This document shows, one piece after another, positions 21,873 through 33,500 of a stretch of 64,000 nucleotides of DNA. Location: assembly GCF_016859285.1 (NCBI RefSeq), contig NC_053404.1:12984105-13048104 (forward strand). The letters run 5' to 3'. The stretch is from Xiphias gladius (Eukaryota > Chordata > Actinopteri > Istiophoriformes > Xiphiidae). The notes beneath the pieces are model-generated. The model did no database searches. It was not told the DNA's origin and worked only from the letters and a program-made list of their open reading frames with translations. Made by a program: the position numbers and the translations under genes. Each line of letters opens with the position of its first letter. The stretch's first letter is position 1.

Positions 21873-22307
21873 CCAGCATAATTAGACCAGTTGGAACTGG
21901 TTTTACAGAAGATGTAGATTATTCTTAATCTTTTTCTTTCTTTTTTTTAAATTCACCTCAGCCCTGTTTTTTCTTCTTCAGCATGCTTCAGATTACATGC
22001 TGTGGTGGCAGGAAATGCACCTGATGTAATCCAGTTCTGATCAGGAGGTGAGTTCCTTGCTACAGTATTTTCTTTTGCACTGCTGTATATTTATGATGCT
22101 ACAGCATTATATTTTAAATGATTTTGGTAGAATTATTTTGGAAGGCATTGCTCTACTAGACCAACCTAGTTAAAAATAATTTCCCAAACCTGGTTTATTA
22201 AAGTTTTTTTCATCAGTTTACTCTGTGTCAAAGTCAGAAATGGCTAATGCTGTGCTAAGTCTTAGATCATTTTCTAAACATTGAGAATTGGCAACTCTTG
22301 CAGTTGG

Positions 22308-22380
22308 AATAGTGATGAATTCACCTTTTCGCCGTTTACCCATCAGACAACAGAGTGGTGAGATTGTGACTACTGAATTA
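22308..22380 (+). ncRNA. snord87: C/D box snoRNA SNORD87, copy 2
   Basis: The C box GTGATGA is at 22312-22318 and the D box CTGA at 22373-22376, with the same GCCGTTTACCCATCAGAC core. It is intronic in the next host intron. It differs from copy 1 by scattered substitutions outside the guide. Confidence 0.85.
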
Positions 22381-22703
22381 CCAGCTGCAACCTTAGTTTT
22401 ACCATGTCTGCTATGTTGTTTTCCCAATAGTCTGGATTTTATGCATTTACAATAAAGGTTTCACATGTAGACAAGAAATGTTATCCAAACACACTGGCAT
22501 GTAATGTTGCAGAAGAAATTGCAGTGTATAGAACTGACAAATTAACGTTCCAAATTTAACAGATAAGCAGATGCTGTAATGGAGCAAAACATGGGTGTCA
22601 ATATCATCTCATCCCTGGTAAGTAAAGCCAATCCTAAAACGGATTCACTATTTTGCATTTGAACTGGCCTGTTCACTTGACTGGTTTATCTGCCGTGTTT
22701 AAG

Positions 22704-22782
22704 CAGTAATGATGAGTTCGCTTTTATCGCCGTTTACCCATCAGACCAAAATGGGCTGCTGAGAATGTGACTGACTGAACTA
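22704..22782 (+). ncRNA. snord87: C/D box snoRNA SNORD87, copy 3
   Basis: The C box ATGATGA is at 22709-22715, with the GCCGTTTACCCATCAGAC core again and the D box CTGA at 22775-22778. It is intronic in the third host intron. A perfect 11-bp inverted repeat (22780-22803) directly overlaps its 3' flank. Confidence 0.82.
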
Positions 22783-23446
22783 AAAGACAAAGTTGTCTTT
22801 TAGTTGACAAAGACCATACAATTCACTCTATTTACACTTAAACTGATTATATATTACTTATTTATTTGCAAGGTTACAGAGCCAGTTAACTTATCGGACA
22901 TCTATAGGGATACCTCATTTGAAAGGCAAGTACGGATCCCCAACCCCTGTCAACTTGTCATATCAATAATGTTACATTGATATTGAGTTGACATTTTAGC
23001 TGTTTGCACAGTATCTGCATAACTTTTTTATAATATATTTATCCTGCTCCGGTTTGTCTCATTTGAATGTGTTTTCCATGTCTCTTACAGTGTTGCTGGC
23101 ACTGATGACCATTTGGCAGAGATCTGGGATATTTGTAGATTTTATTAAAAAAAAAAAAACTTGTCTGCAAGAAAACGACTTGACTTGATCTTCTCAATTT
23201 GTTTCCCTGCATATCTTTTCCTGTTATGTACAGTATTTTAGATATTTTTCTTTCCAAGCATGCTGTATTCAGATCTTGCTGGTATCACCAGCAACCCTCT
23301 ATCACCATTGCATTAAATTCAAGGTATTTTAGTGTGCCTGTTTCAATTAGATGAGTCAAACTTAGATGAGTCAAACTATGAAGGAATGAAAGGAAGAACA
23401 GTCACAGTCATCAATGCGGTTTCTGGTTAGTGTGATCTTGTGCTGC

Positions 23447-26400
23447 CTACCCGTATTTTTGGATCTTTAGAGAGGTCTTACTCTTCTGTGATGTATGTGT
23501 TGCTCCCGGTGTGTAGGCGTTAATGAAGCACAGGATATTCTCGTGGAGCTCATCCAGGATTATCTCTCTCCTTTGCAAACCATCCACATCTCCCAGGTCA
23601 CATGGAAACACTGCATTAAATGGAATAACGAGAGAAGAGGCCCCTAAAGGAAGAGGCAGGCATCCTTTGAAAAAACCTTTTGAAAGAGCCCTCATAGTGC
23701 TTATTAATAAGAAATAATCATGACCAGGAAAAAACCTACAATAGAGAAATGGTTAAACTGTCTGTACAGTATTTCACTTGGGTGTTTTTATATGCATTGT
23801 TAAACACCATGCTTACAAACAGGACAACCATATAATACAGAACAGCATTAAATTACATGACAATAATAGGATATATATCTTAATTTAATGTAAGTACTGT
23901 ATTTTTACATGGTATTGAGAAAGAGAGGGTGATAATTTAAAAAAAAAAAAAAAAAAACATGTCTGAGAGTGACAGTTTTCACACAGGAGCACAGCTTCCT
24001 CCAGTATGCGTGTTCTGAGACATAACTTGCAGTGGGCCTCAGCCAAAGCTGTCCGTTGAATAAAAACCATTAAAGGACCCTTTATAAATGAACGGTTGCC
24101 CGAGTAATATGCTGAATGTAAAGTACACTTTCAATTTGTATCAATTAGGATGGTAACAGATAAATTAATCAAAAGTTGTACAGGTTATGTCAATATTTTG
24201 AGAATTAGAACTTAATTTGACATTTTTTCTCCTGCAGTCTTACTGAAAAAAATATTTATTTTCATAGTTTTAGATCCAAATAAAATATGTCACCATAGTG
24301 AAAAAAGGTTTGAAAACATCTGTCATAACCAAATGAAAAATAATCATCTGAGGGTATGGCTTGGATGAGTTCTCCACCTAGTGGACTGTATTGACATTAC
24401 ACTGGACTGACTCATGATCTGTACATACTAAGATAAGATGCAGAGTGAAGATGGAATATTAAAATATCAATTATTCATCCTAATTTTTGCAGTAGAGTGC
24501 TTACAGTAATTTGACAGAGGTCACAGACATCTTGACACCCTGACTCACTGTTCGGACCCTATGGCTGGCCATGTTGTAACCATTGATCATTTTCTCTGCT
24601 CCACTTGTAAACTTTGTGTGTGGGCTACCAGCTGGAAGATATAGAATTCAAAACAGCAAATGCAAGTTAAGGTAAATGTATAAACACTTCAATCGAGGCA
24701 GTGTATCTTAATAAAAAAAAAAGCAATGCAAAGGACTTTGAAGGGAATATGTTAACCTCCTGGTAGTCTTGAGAAAACTCCCAGCAGAATGGGTAGAGGG
24801 GTTTTCCCGGCTGTACTGCCTGCTCGAGCGTGTGGACAGTCTGGGCAAGGAAGGCCTGCTCTCCCACCGTAGCCCTACACTGAATTACCAGGCCAAAGGA
24901 GTCTGCCAGCTCAATTGGTATGGGACCCATTTCCTGCTCACAAAGAAGATACTGGGCATCAGGAAGCTGTTTAATGTGCTGCTTTCAAAGTGGTAATCTG
25001 CTGACAATCTAAAATGACGAGGCATTCCTTATAAGTCAAAAAGTAACCTAAGATCTAATGAAGCCTCTATGTGTCTGGTTATATAGGTTATTTTCTACCT
25101 CTTCCCTGCAAAAGAAGAAAACAAAGCACTGATTATTCCCAAGGGTTCTGCCATGAAGTAATGTTTTCTGGGCAGGGCACTTCCTTTAAGAAAAGTAAAT
25201 TGTCTCAATTTCCTGTTTTGCCTGTGCTATCTACAAACATCTGAGTTGAATGAAATGTGACATTTTTTGAGCTCCGTGTATTGTACGGCACAAGCTTAGG
25301 TTTCACCAACATATGACAATATATTTTCCGCAAAAAAATCTCAATTCAGATTTGCTAGTCCACATTCAGAGTACGTTTTAAGTGAACTATACAATAGTAA
25401 TACAACACTGTTGTGATTGGACTCACTGCTGTTCCCAGTATGGCACAGTCTGCACTCCCAGACCATTAAGAGGAATCTGTGAGGGCCCAGAAGTTGCATT
25501 GGAATGGTAAGTAAAGCTGCTGGTCAGCATCCTCACCGTTCTTCTTTCCCGGGATTAACACAGACACAGTGCAGCTCTCCAGAACTGATAAAAACTCGGA
25601 GGGGGAAATTACATCAATTACCATATTTGGCAGAAATTATCCATCATTTTTTATAGCTGACAGAATCCTCTCCTTTTGCCTTATGACGTAACTTATTATA
25701 ATTATCACTCTGGTGCTATACCTGACTGAATGGAATCCAACCTGTCGTTTTTGTGACAACCAAGATCTCCAAACATGCATATACCCCCAGTGGCTAGCAG
25801 GGCAGAACCAGCATAGATGTTAGTAGTGCCTGCTCCATGTTCGTCCTGGGACAGAGATGCAAACATCTCTTCCGAGGCCTGATGCCTGACCCCATGACAT
25901 GCCAAACCCAAGCTGTATGCCATTAGTCTAACAACAAACACAAATGGGTAAAGAGTATTAAGGAAGATTAAATCTCAGGTTCTGTTTCCAGTCAGTCCAT
26001 TTAGGATACACCAAGTTGCATAATTCAAATCACTTTACTCTCCTTTACCTGTCTAATATGAGAGTGTTCGTGGTGACAACTAGAAGATCCAAGTTGTGAA
26101 ATGTGTCTTTTGCATCTGCTCTGGTTTGCACCAAGCTGAGCAACAACCCCAGCTTTAGTGTGTCGTGTAAGCCTGGAGGAGCTAAGTCCAACCCAAGGCA
26201 GTGAGCTACAATGGCAGGGAACCTCCAGGGAGACGAGGCCGTGGCCTTCAACAGCTTCTGGAAACTGACACTGACTTTATGGGGATCTGTAGGTAGAATT
26301 GTGAGACATGGTAGATATTTCAATATGGTAACGATGCCTAACATTGCATATAAAATATGAAAATTGTTCAGATTAACCAGAATATACCATGTCAAAAAGT

Positions 26401-29400
26401 GTTAAGATTCATATCTGTAATCAGATATGAATCAGTGTCTGGAATTCTGTAGATTTGAAGCAGGATTTAATATGAGATCATTTACTGCCTTACAATCTGG
26501 CTCCCATGGTTGGACGCTATTTGTCTCTACACTCCAGGTAATGTTGGGCCATTGGTGCACATGCGCAGGAATGCCTAACACCCTGTAGAATTTAATTGTT
26601 ACACAGCTCATCTATGTGAATAGGGGAAACAAAGCAATAAAACTCAAAGGGGTTCTCTGCTGCCTAGCGATTATTGAAAAAACATGCATGCTACCTACAA
26701 ACCACTGCCAAGAGAAACAGAGTGAGTCCTTAAGAACAAAGATTTTTCTGTGTGCGGATTGCACAGCCAGCTAATGAGTGTTCCTTGCACTTATTAACAT
26801 ACATGTTTAGTAACGGGAACCCTGTGTATTGAATTCCTTCACAGGACTAGGTCAACAGAACATGTTAATCCCAGTGCTGAGATTTGCTAAACTCTCAGGG
26901 GTACTGACTGGACAATGTTATTAGAGGGGACAGAAACACTTAATATCCACCCTTGAGGCACTGTGTGCGGCTGGCTGCACAAAAAATCTGTTTATTTGAA
27001 CTCTCCCCCACTAAGTTTGTGCTCCAAAGTTAGCTTCATTTAGAAAGCCAGAGAAAATTAATGACAAACTTCAATACATCTGACTGAGTGTAAATATAAG
27101 CTAATAGTACCACATTATTCAGGACTGGGAGTTAATATAATAGATGAGAATAAGATTTTACAAACAAATAATTACCTTTTAACTTTTGAGGATATTAATC
27201 TCAGTATGTATAAGATTTTGATTTGCAAATGAAAACTGAGCCTTTCAACCCAGTAAAACTCAAAGTACTCATTTGTTCTCTGCTATGCAAACAAAAAAGG
27301 CAACGTACTTAACAAGATAGAGTGAGCTACACAGAGTCTCTGAAGCTGGTCAGGTCTGGTCAAGGACTCTTCAGCAGAGCGACTACATTCTGACATGAAT
27401 GCTCCAGCTCCCTGGTTGATGGGCAGTCTCCATCAGTCTTCATATACCAATACTATTGCTCTGCAACTTTTTGCTGTCATACAGTATGCTGTCAAACCTC
27501 ATAACACATTACCAAGTGGGTTTTCATTGCTGAGACTCTCACAGCAAAGGCTTCAGATGATTCAAGGCTAAAGACACGGTGACGCAATCAAATAAATTTA
27601 TACTGTAGGGATGTTTATTGTAAAGTTCAATAACACCTTAGGGACTCTTAAATTTGACAGGGATGCATACTCATACTACACCAGAGGGAGATGAACTAAT
27701 TTTGTGCTGTTAAGTTCAGCAGTTGTATGGAAAAGGAGTCATTCTAATGTTCTGCAGCTGTTGAGACTTGAATATGACAAGAAACACAAACAGATACAAG
27801 TCATGCATGGAAAAAAGATCAGAGGTGAACTTTGTAAAGGAGTAGTTACACTCTGTACTGTTAATATTATGATTTTGTATTCTCTCTTGTTTTAAGATTG
27901 GTTTACTCTGATGTGGACCTTTTATATTGACATACGTTTTTGATCTATGCTGTTATTGATATTGACCGTGATGTGTTGTAATAACTGCTGCCACATTACC
28001 CTCACCTCTTTCAGATTAAAAAAGGCTATAAGCTATGTTTTCTCCACAATTTATGTTGCAGTTATCAGAATATCAGATAAATTTAAATGAATCAATGAAT
28101 TAATATGTTGACTGGTTGGCACTGTTTCAGAGGACATCATAATATAATTATAAAGTGGGCCTGTGTTTGAGCAATATAAAGCCCGTATAAACTGTATAAT
28201 TGTCTGACGTAAACCTACCTCTGAGAATCAGAGTGACAGACTGGTTTGAGTGAGCTTTGCTGATGGGCTTTCAGAATATCCAGTGCGTTGATATGGATCA
28301 GCTCCACAAGCTGTTTGTCTGTCTGCACAAAAACACAAATGCGGAATATAAAAATGCACACACAATTTTATTTTAACTACTTCTAACCCAGTAACTAATT
28401 CCAGTAATGTCCCCATTGTCACCTCCCAAGACTCTGAACTTCCCATCCTCTTTCATTTGGGAGTTTTAAGTTATGCAGTTGAAGTCGTTTGTCAAAGTAG
28501 CTGACTCTGTGGCTCTGGGTGCATGGATTCAGATGTGGTGGAACCCTGTGGCCAGCATCACGGAATGTATTCAAATGTGAATCCACTTTTAAGTCTATGA
28601 ATACTACTTGTCTGAGGATTGCTTTAAAAACATTTTGTGTGTATAAACCCAACTGAATGTGGTCTGTCTTTATAGTAAGTGATACTGGAAGCTGAGAGAT
28701 ACCTAAAATGAGGGATCAGAGGTGACAAAGCATCTTCTCTGCAGTACCTGTAGGGCAGGGGCAGTCATCATTGATGCAGGGGAACCAGGCCCTCTGGGTG
28801 CATTTCATGACCTTTGTAACGGCAATGACCAAGCCCTGCATGGAGACAGGCCTCATGGGGCCATAGCCACGAGGAAAACTGCAAAGTTCCAGCTTGTACT
28901 CAGGGAATGGAGGCAGGTGTGTCAACTTCAGAATTACTTTCACCTCAGAAAGAACAACCAGATGACACATTGTCACAGAGTAATCCAGTCCATTAAGGTG
29001 TAGGCATCTAAGATTCATGGAAGTGTACTGATAATGTAATAATCATGGCTCTCAAGCTAAACATAGTGTTGTCAGTGACCAAGGCAAAGAAAAACCTGTA
29101 CTGTTTATTCATACCTGACTCTGTGTGTGTAGTTTTTCAACAAGTGAAAGACTCTTTATGGCCAGGAAGCAAACCTGAATGAGGACTTAGCTAAATGTAG
29201 GTAACCTTACAGTAGAAGTTTACATTTAATTTTAGTTAACTGTTTGTTCACTGTTTTCACTTACAGATTGAAACAATGCTGTTGCCCTTATGGGGTCATG
29301 TAGAACACAGTCACCCAATACTGGATCCAACTCTATCACATCAAAAGGATTCACACTGATTCAAAACCTGTACACTGCCTCATTGTGTTGGGTATCTGGA

Positions 29401-29610
29401 AAGAGGGACAAAATTTAGCAAAACTGTAACCCTAGCTTAAATATAGCTTGGTGAATTTAGCTTTCATGGTAACAACAGGCATTAGCTAATTTTTCTTATT
29501 ATAGCATGTTTACCTTTGAATTGTTTGCAGTCTTCGGTCAGTTTCTGAAGGCCACCACTTCTGTCTAAATAGCCCACAGCTGATTCTTTCAACGATAAAT
29601 TGTCAGCCAT
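23447..29610 (-). pseudogene. mcmdc2: mcmdc2, minichromosome maintenance domain containing 2 (disabled unitary pseudogene)
   Basis: MCMDC2 is a diverged MCM-family protein needed for meiotic recombination. Recognisable exons on the minus strand are 29610-29514 (MADNLSLKESAVGYLDRSGG), 29395-29265, 29174-29115, 28943-28748, 28545-28423, 28318-28219, 26582-26494, 26286-26049, 25927-25722, 25584-25427, 24933-24757, 24631-24505, about 24048-23958, and 23643-23447. Phases of most junctions agree and the protein matches human MCMDC2 along its length. The lesions are: TGA in exon 2 (29361-29363, codon 44), TGA (28529-28531) and TAA (28466-28468) in exon 5, TAA in exon 10 (25466-25468), and a frameshift near 24594-24604. 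In addition, the exon coding for the human LRDESVNKMNIGNEY region is missing between 28219 and 26582. The last-but-one exon has an incompatible acceptor and abuts an A19/T19 run. The zinc-finger Cys pair in exon 5 is lost. Other exons remain open, so decay looks fairly recent. Confidence 0.82.
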
Positions 29611-29705
29611 TTCATTCAGTAATAGAAGGGTAAAGCTAGCATGGCTACGTTTGACGACAATCTTTTGCTGTTAATAGATAGCGTTAGCGCGCTAGCTTCA
29701 ACGAC

Positions 29706-29719
29706 GTTGCCATGGAGAC
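29706..29719. promoter_or_regulatory. X-box-like motif upstream of mcmdc2
   Basis: GTTGCCATGGAGAC resembles the RFX X-box (GTTGCCATGGCAAC) and lies about 100 bases upstream of the mcmdc2 start codon, where a promoter is expected. RFX2 controls many testis genes. Motif match only. Confidence 0.45.
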
Positions 29720-30567
29720 CACTCAGCGAAGGTGATCAGGATGTAATGCCATTGACTAATAATGCCAGTTATACATTAAAGAAAGTACATTCTTACTATA
29801 AAACACACAGACACTCTCAGACTACTTTTCTTCGATTTTTTTTATTACTGTGTGGGAGTATAGGACCACTAAATTGCCAGGCATAGCAAAGCATTGTGGA
29901 TTTTTAATTTCTAAAATTATGAATAAATGTTAAGGCAAGAACAGCACAAACATGAACACAGACAATCCAATTTAAAAACAAAAACAAAAACAATTCACTC
30001 AGTACTCGCAAAGACAACTAAAACGTAACTTTTTTTTTTTTTTTTTTTACAAATTTGACCCATAAATCAAAATGCTTAATTCAGTGGTCTCTCAAGTGAT
30101 CCCTATTTCCATCTTAGTTAATATGAATATGATACATGAGTTTATTTTTACAGTAATTACATGGACAAACACCCATCAAATCCACAGTCAAATGGTGTTA
30201 TTTTAAGTCCAGAGAACTGTTCAAGTTTTTCAGAAAACTACTTGTTGATGTCATTTAAGGGACAAATTTAAGGCTTTATAAAGGCTCATTTTAGAAACCA
30301 CCAGAAATTACATTAATAGAGAATGGTTGTCCTGAATTCTTAAAAATATCATCTGTTATGTATATATATTTATATAAATACAAATAGGTAAAAAATAAAG
30401 ACTTTTCTGGCACTCTTTGTTCCGACCAAAATCTGTTTTAAGTGCTGTTTCTTCTCAGCTGCTTGCTTTGGCTTAATAGAACAAGTTTATCCATGGTATA
30501 AATTTCTTCCCTTTAATCAAAAGAAGTTAGAACTGTTAAGGCATTTGAAGACCTCACTGGGAATGTT
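29720..30567 (-). other. sgk3 3'UTR and mcmdc2/sgk3 spacer
   Basis: The interval contains a T18 tract near 30031-30048, a minus-strand poly(A) signal (TTTATT on the plus strand) at 30141-30146, and UTR-like sequence. An 81-codon plus-strand open frame at 29641-29886 has no recognisable content. Confidence 0.5.
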
Positions 30568-33500
30568 TCATTGGAAAGAGTCATCAGAAGGTGGGGCATA
30601 AGAGAAGCCCAAAAAGGCATCATCAGCCTCCATTACACTTGCGTTTACTATGGAATGTTCTTGAGACCAACAGATGGAGCTGGGGACCATCTCCTCTGTG
30701 AACTCAGGATCAAAGTTTGAGATATCACAGTAAGAGCTCTGTAAAAACATTGCGGGAAAAGGGAAAAAAAAAAAACAAGGGTCATATTAGCATTCATGGA
30801 AGAAATACAAGACAAAATGCATGCCTGTGTATTCATACAGGGGATTATTTTGATGACATAAAATACAAATTTAAAGTCCTAGCTTTTATCTTGATTTTAC
30901 AAAGTGCTTTAAGAAGGGATGAAAGAGTTAAGAGTGAAACATATGTAAAATGTAGGTCACTGAAATTAGGGAATGTTTTAAAAAGTTTTGAGCCAAAACA
31001 CAAGACAAAAAAGAGAAAAACCCCAAAACATAGCATGAAATTAACTTTACAGAAATGCATTTTATGAAGTAGTTTAAAAGATGGTACTTAATTAGGCAAC
31101 CTCCACTGGTAATTGGAGCACTTGTGCAATCTTGTGCAGTCAAATACAATAGCATTGTAAAAAATTCTACGTTTATGAAGTTTTTCATGTTCAGGTTTTG
31201 TTTACAGTTTCATAGACATAATTTTTGCTTTGCTTTGAAAATAATTCTAAATCTGACTTCCTTACCAATTAACTAAACTAAACTGTTAAATTATCTGGCT
31301 ATTAAAACACTATATGCTGAATTGTGGATTTAGTGGATACATGCAATTGACTTTTTTTTAAAGCCAGGAATAGTCAAAATATGATCAAATTTTGATTACT
31401 GTGCAAGACACAAAATATTTACCACTTTGGGTTTGAATGGGGGAGGGATCTTCTTTTGTTCAAGGTCATGCCAGTTGATGGAGGAAAAGAAGCCGTGAGC
31501 TTTGATCTCATTCTGAAAATGAAGAATATATATCAACGTAGACATCATTTTGTATTAATAGAAAGTTTTTCAGAAAAAAAAAATCATTAATGCCATAAAT
31601 TTGTTATGTATTAGCAGGTGTATGGTGTATATAGATTGGCCACCAGAGGGAGCTGAAAAATTGGAAATGCTGCTGCACATGTAGTGTCTATATATGGACA
31701 GGACAAGTGCAATAATCCTACTTACAAAGTCATCGCTGGACCCCAGTCTGTGTGTGCCGTCTTTCTCCAGCAGGCCTTGGAGTAGAGACCACGCGGTGCT
31801 GGATGCACCAGGACGCATTGCCAACGGCTTGTGGAGGATGTTGTCATACATCTCATGTGTGTCCCTGCTGTAGAAAGGTGGCTAGGATATAAGAAAAAAA
31901 AGAGAGAAGTACAGGAATGTAGGTGAATGTGACAGTACAATGAGGTGCTCCAAAATTTGGCACTAGAACCTAATGTCAAAATTTCTGCAGTTCACCAGTA
32001 TATCCCGTAATAACTAAAAACTTTATGTGCAAAAGCAGTCAAGGATGCCTACCAAAGAAAAAATATTCATAATTACTGTCAACTGTGTGGTTTACTTCAA
32101 ATAATGGTAAAATGCAGAGGGAGATGTAGGGAAAATAGGTGCTCAAAGTAAAAACTCACCAGGCCGAAGAGCATTTCATACAGCACCGAACCCAGACACC
32201 ACCAGTCTACTGTATTATCATACGGCTGCTTCCTCAGGACCTCTGGAGCCAAGTACTGGTTGTTAGAAGCACACAAACGTCATAATATAACATGAATTTT
32301 GACATTTTGCTTTTGGCTTAAAATACACCAACTAAATGTATAGCAACTACATTTTTTTTCTTATAAAAGCCTGTTTTATTCTCTGGAAAAAGTTACTTAT
32401 ATCCTACACATACAGCAGTATGGCATGTTGGAATATACTCATACTTATAAAATGATTAACCACACTTTATTCCAAAAAGGCTGTTAATGATTGTTACTTT
32501 TTGACACTGAAGGTGAGACTTCTTTGGAATACCCTGTTGCAAAATTGGCAGTAAGCAAACATGTGAATACCCATACCTCAGGTGTTCCACAAAATGTAGT
32601 GGTGGTATCTGTCTGGGAAATGCCTTCCTTGCACAATCCAAAGTCCGTCAAAACGATATGCCCCTTTAAAAAGAGGACACAGGGATGTTTTAGACAACAT
32701 GTGCCACACAAGCAGCTCATTATCCCTGGGGACTGAGGATTCTATTGTTGCCCAGGAATGTTGGCTGCAGTGTAGCCCAGTCAGTCCCATTCACTGTTCT
32801 CTCACTTTCTCAATAAGGCTAGGAAAATCATTAGTAAGACCTAATCCAACCACACACATTCTGTCCAGCTGGAACTGGAAATGACACTGCTATTCACTGG
32901 TGGTACAAATATGCCTCAAAAAGAATGAAATATGTGCGGTATACTGTCTGTTACTGTCTTACTTAATAAATCTGCAACCAATGTTTAGGCAGTGTAGTTC
33001 CATACACTTAAAACAAGTACTCTCAAAATAATATCTAACTGAAAAAATTGAGTACTTTGCCATCCACATATATATTTACTGTAATTATTGTTATAGTGAT
33101 TATACATCAATTACACAGCAATGTGTTTGGCTTAAAAACAGGAATACTCACTTCTTGGTCAAGGAGGATGTTTTCTGGCTTCAAGTCTCTGGGCAAAATT
33201 AACACAAATAAATTAATTTCAGTTAGTAACACACAGGGATGACGGATTTGGAAACAGTAAATTCAAATTCCCCCATTGCAACCCCACATTCCTGAAAAAT
33301 TTTTGACAAGCCACCATAAAAAGTATATATATTTTTGTATTATATATATTCATTTAACTATCTAAATATACAGATATAAATCTGGTGATGAACTCTAAAA
33401 AATAACAGAATCAGCCTTAAAAACCTACCAAGCATAATTTATGTGTAATATACAATCTATATTCATTTTCAGGTCATTGAAGTGTGTGTTTTGATAACAC

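Larger units (their letters stand above)
21505..22929 (+). ncRNA. snhg6: snhg6-like snoRNA host gene (5' end not resolved)
   Basis: Five short exon-like blocks with good splice borders lie at 21505-21555, 21679-21728, 21982-22047, 22563-22617 and 22873-22929. None has a sustained reading frame. The last three introns among them each hold one SNORD87-type C/D snoRNA. Human SNHG6 hosts SNORD87 and lies between TCF24 and MCMDC2 in the same orientation as TCF24, exactly as here. Host transcripts of this kind are spliced, cleared by nonsense-mediated decay, and release snoRNAs from introns. The promoter and first exon are upstream and not identified. The last exon border is uncertain. Confidence 0.72.

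Noticed and set aside
29641-29886. 81-codon plus-strand open frame beginning beside the mcmdc2 start
   Set aside because: It sits in the mcmdc2 promoter/5'UTR region and has no recognisable motifs. The X-box and the MADNL start on the other strand explain the sequence better.
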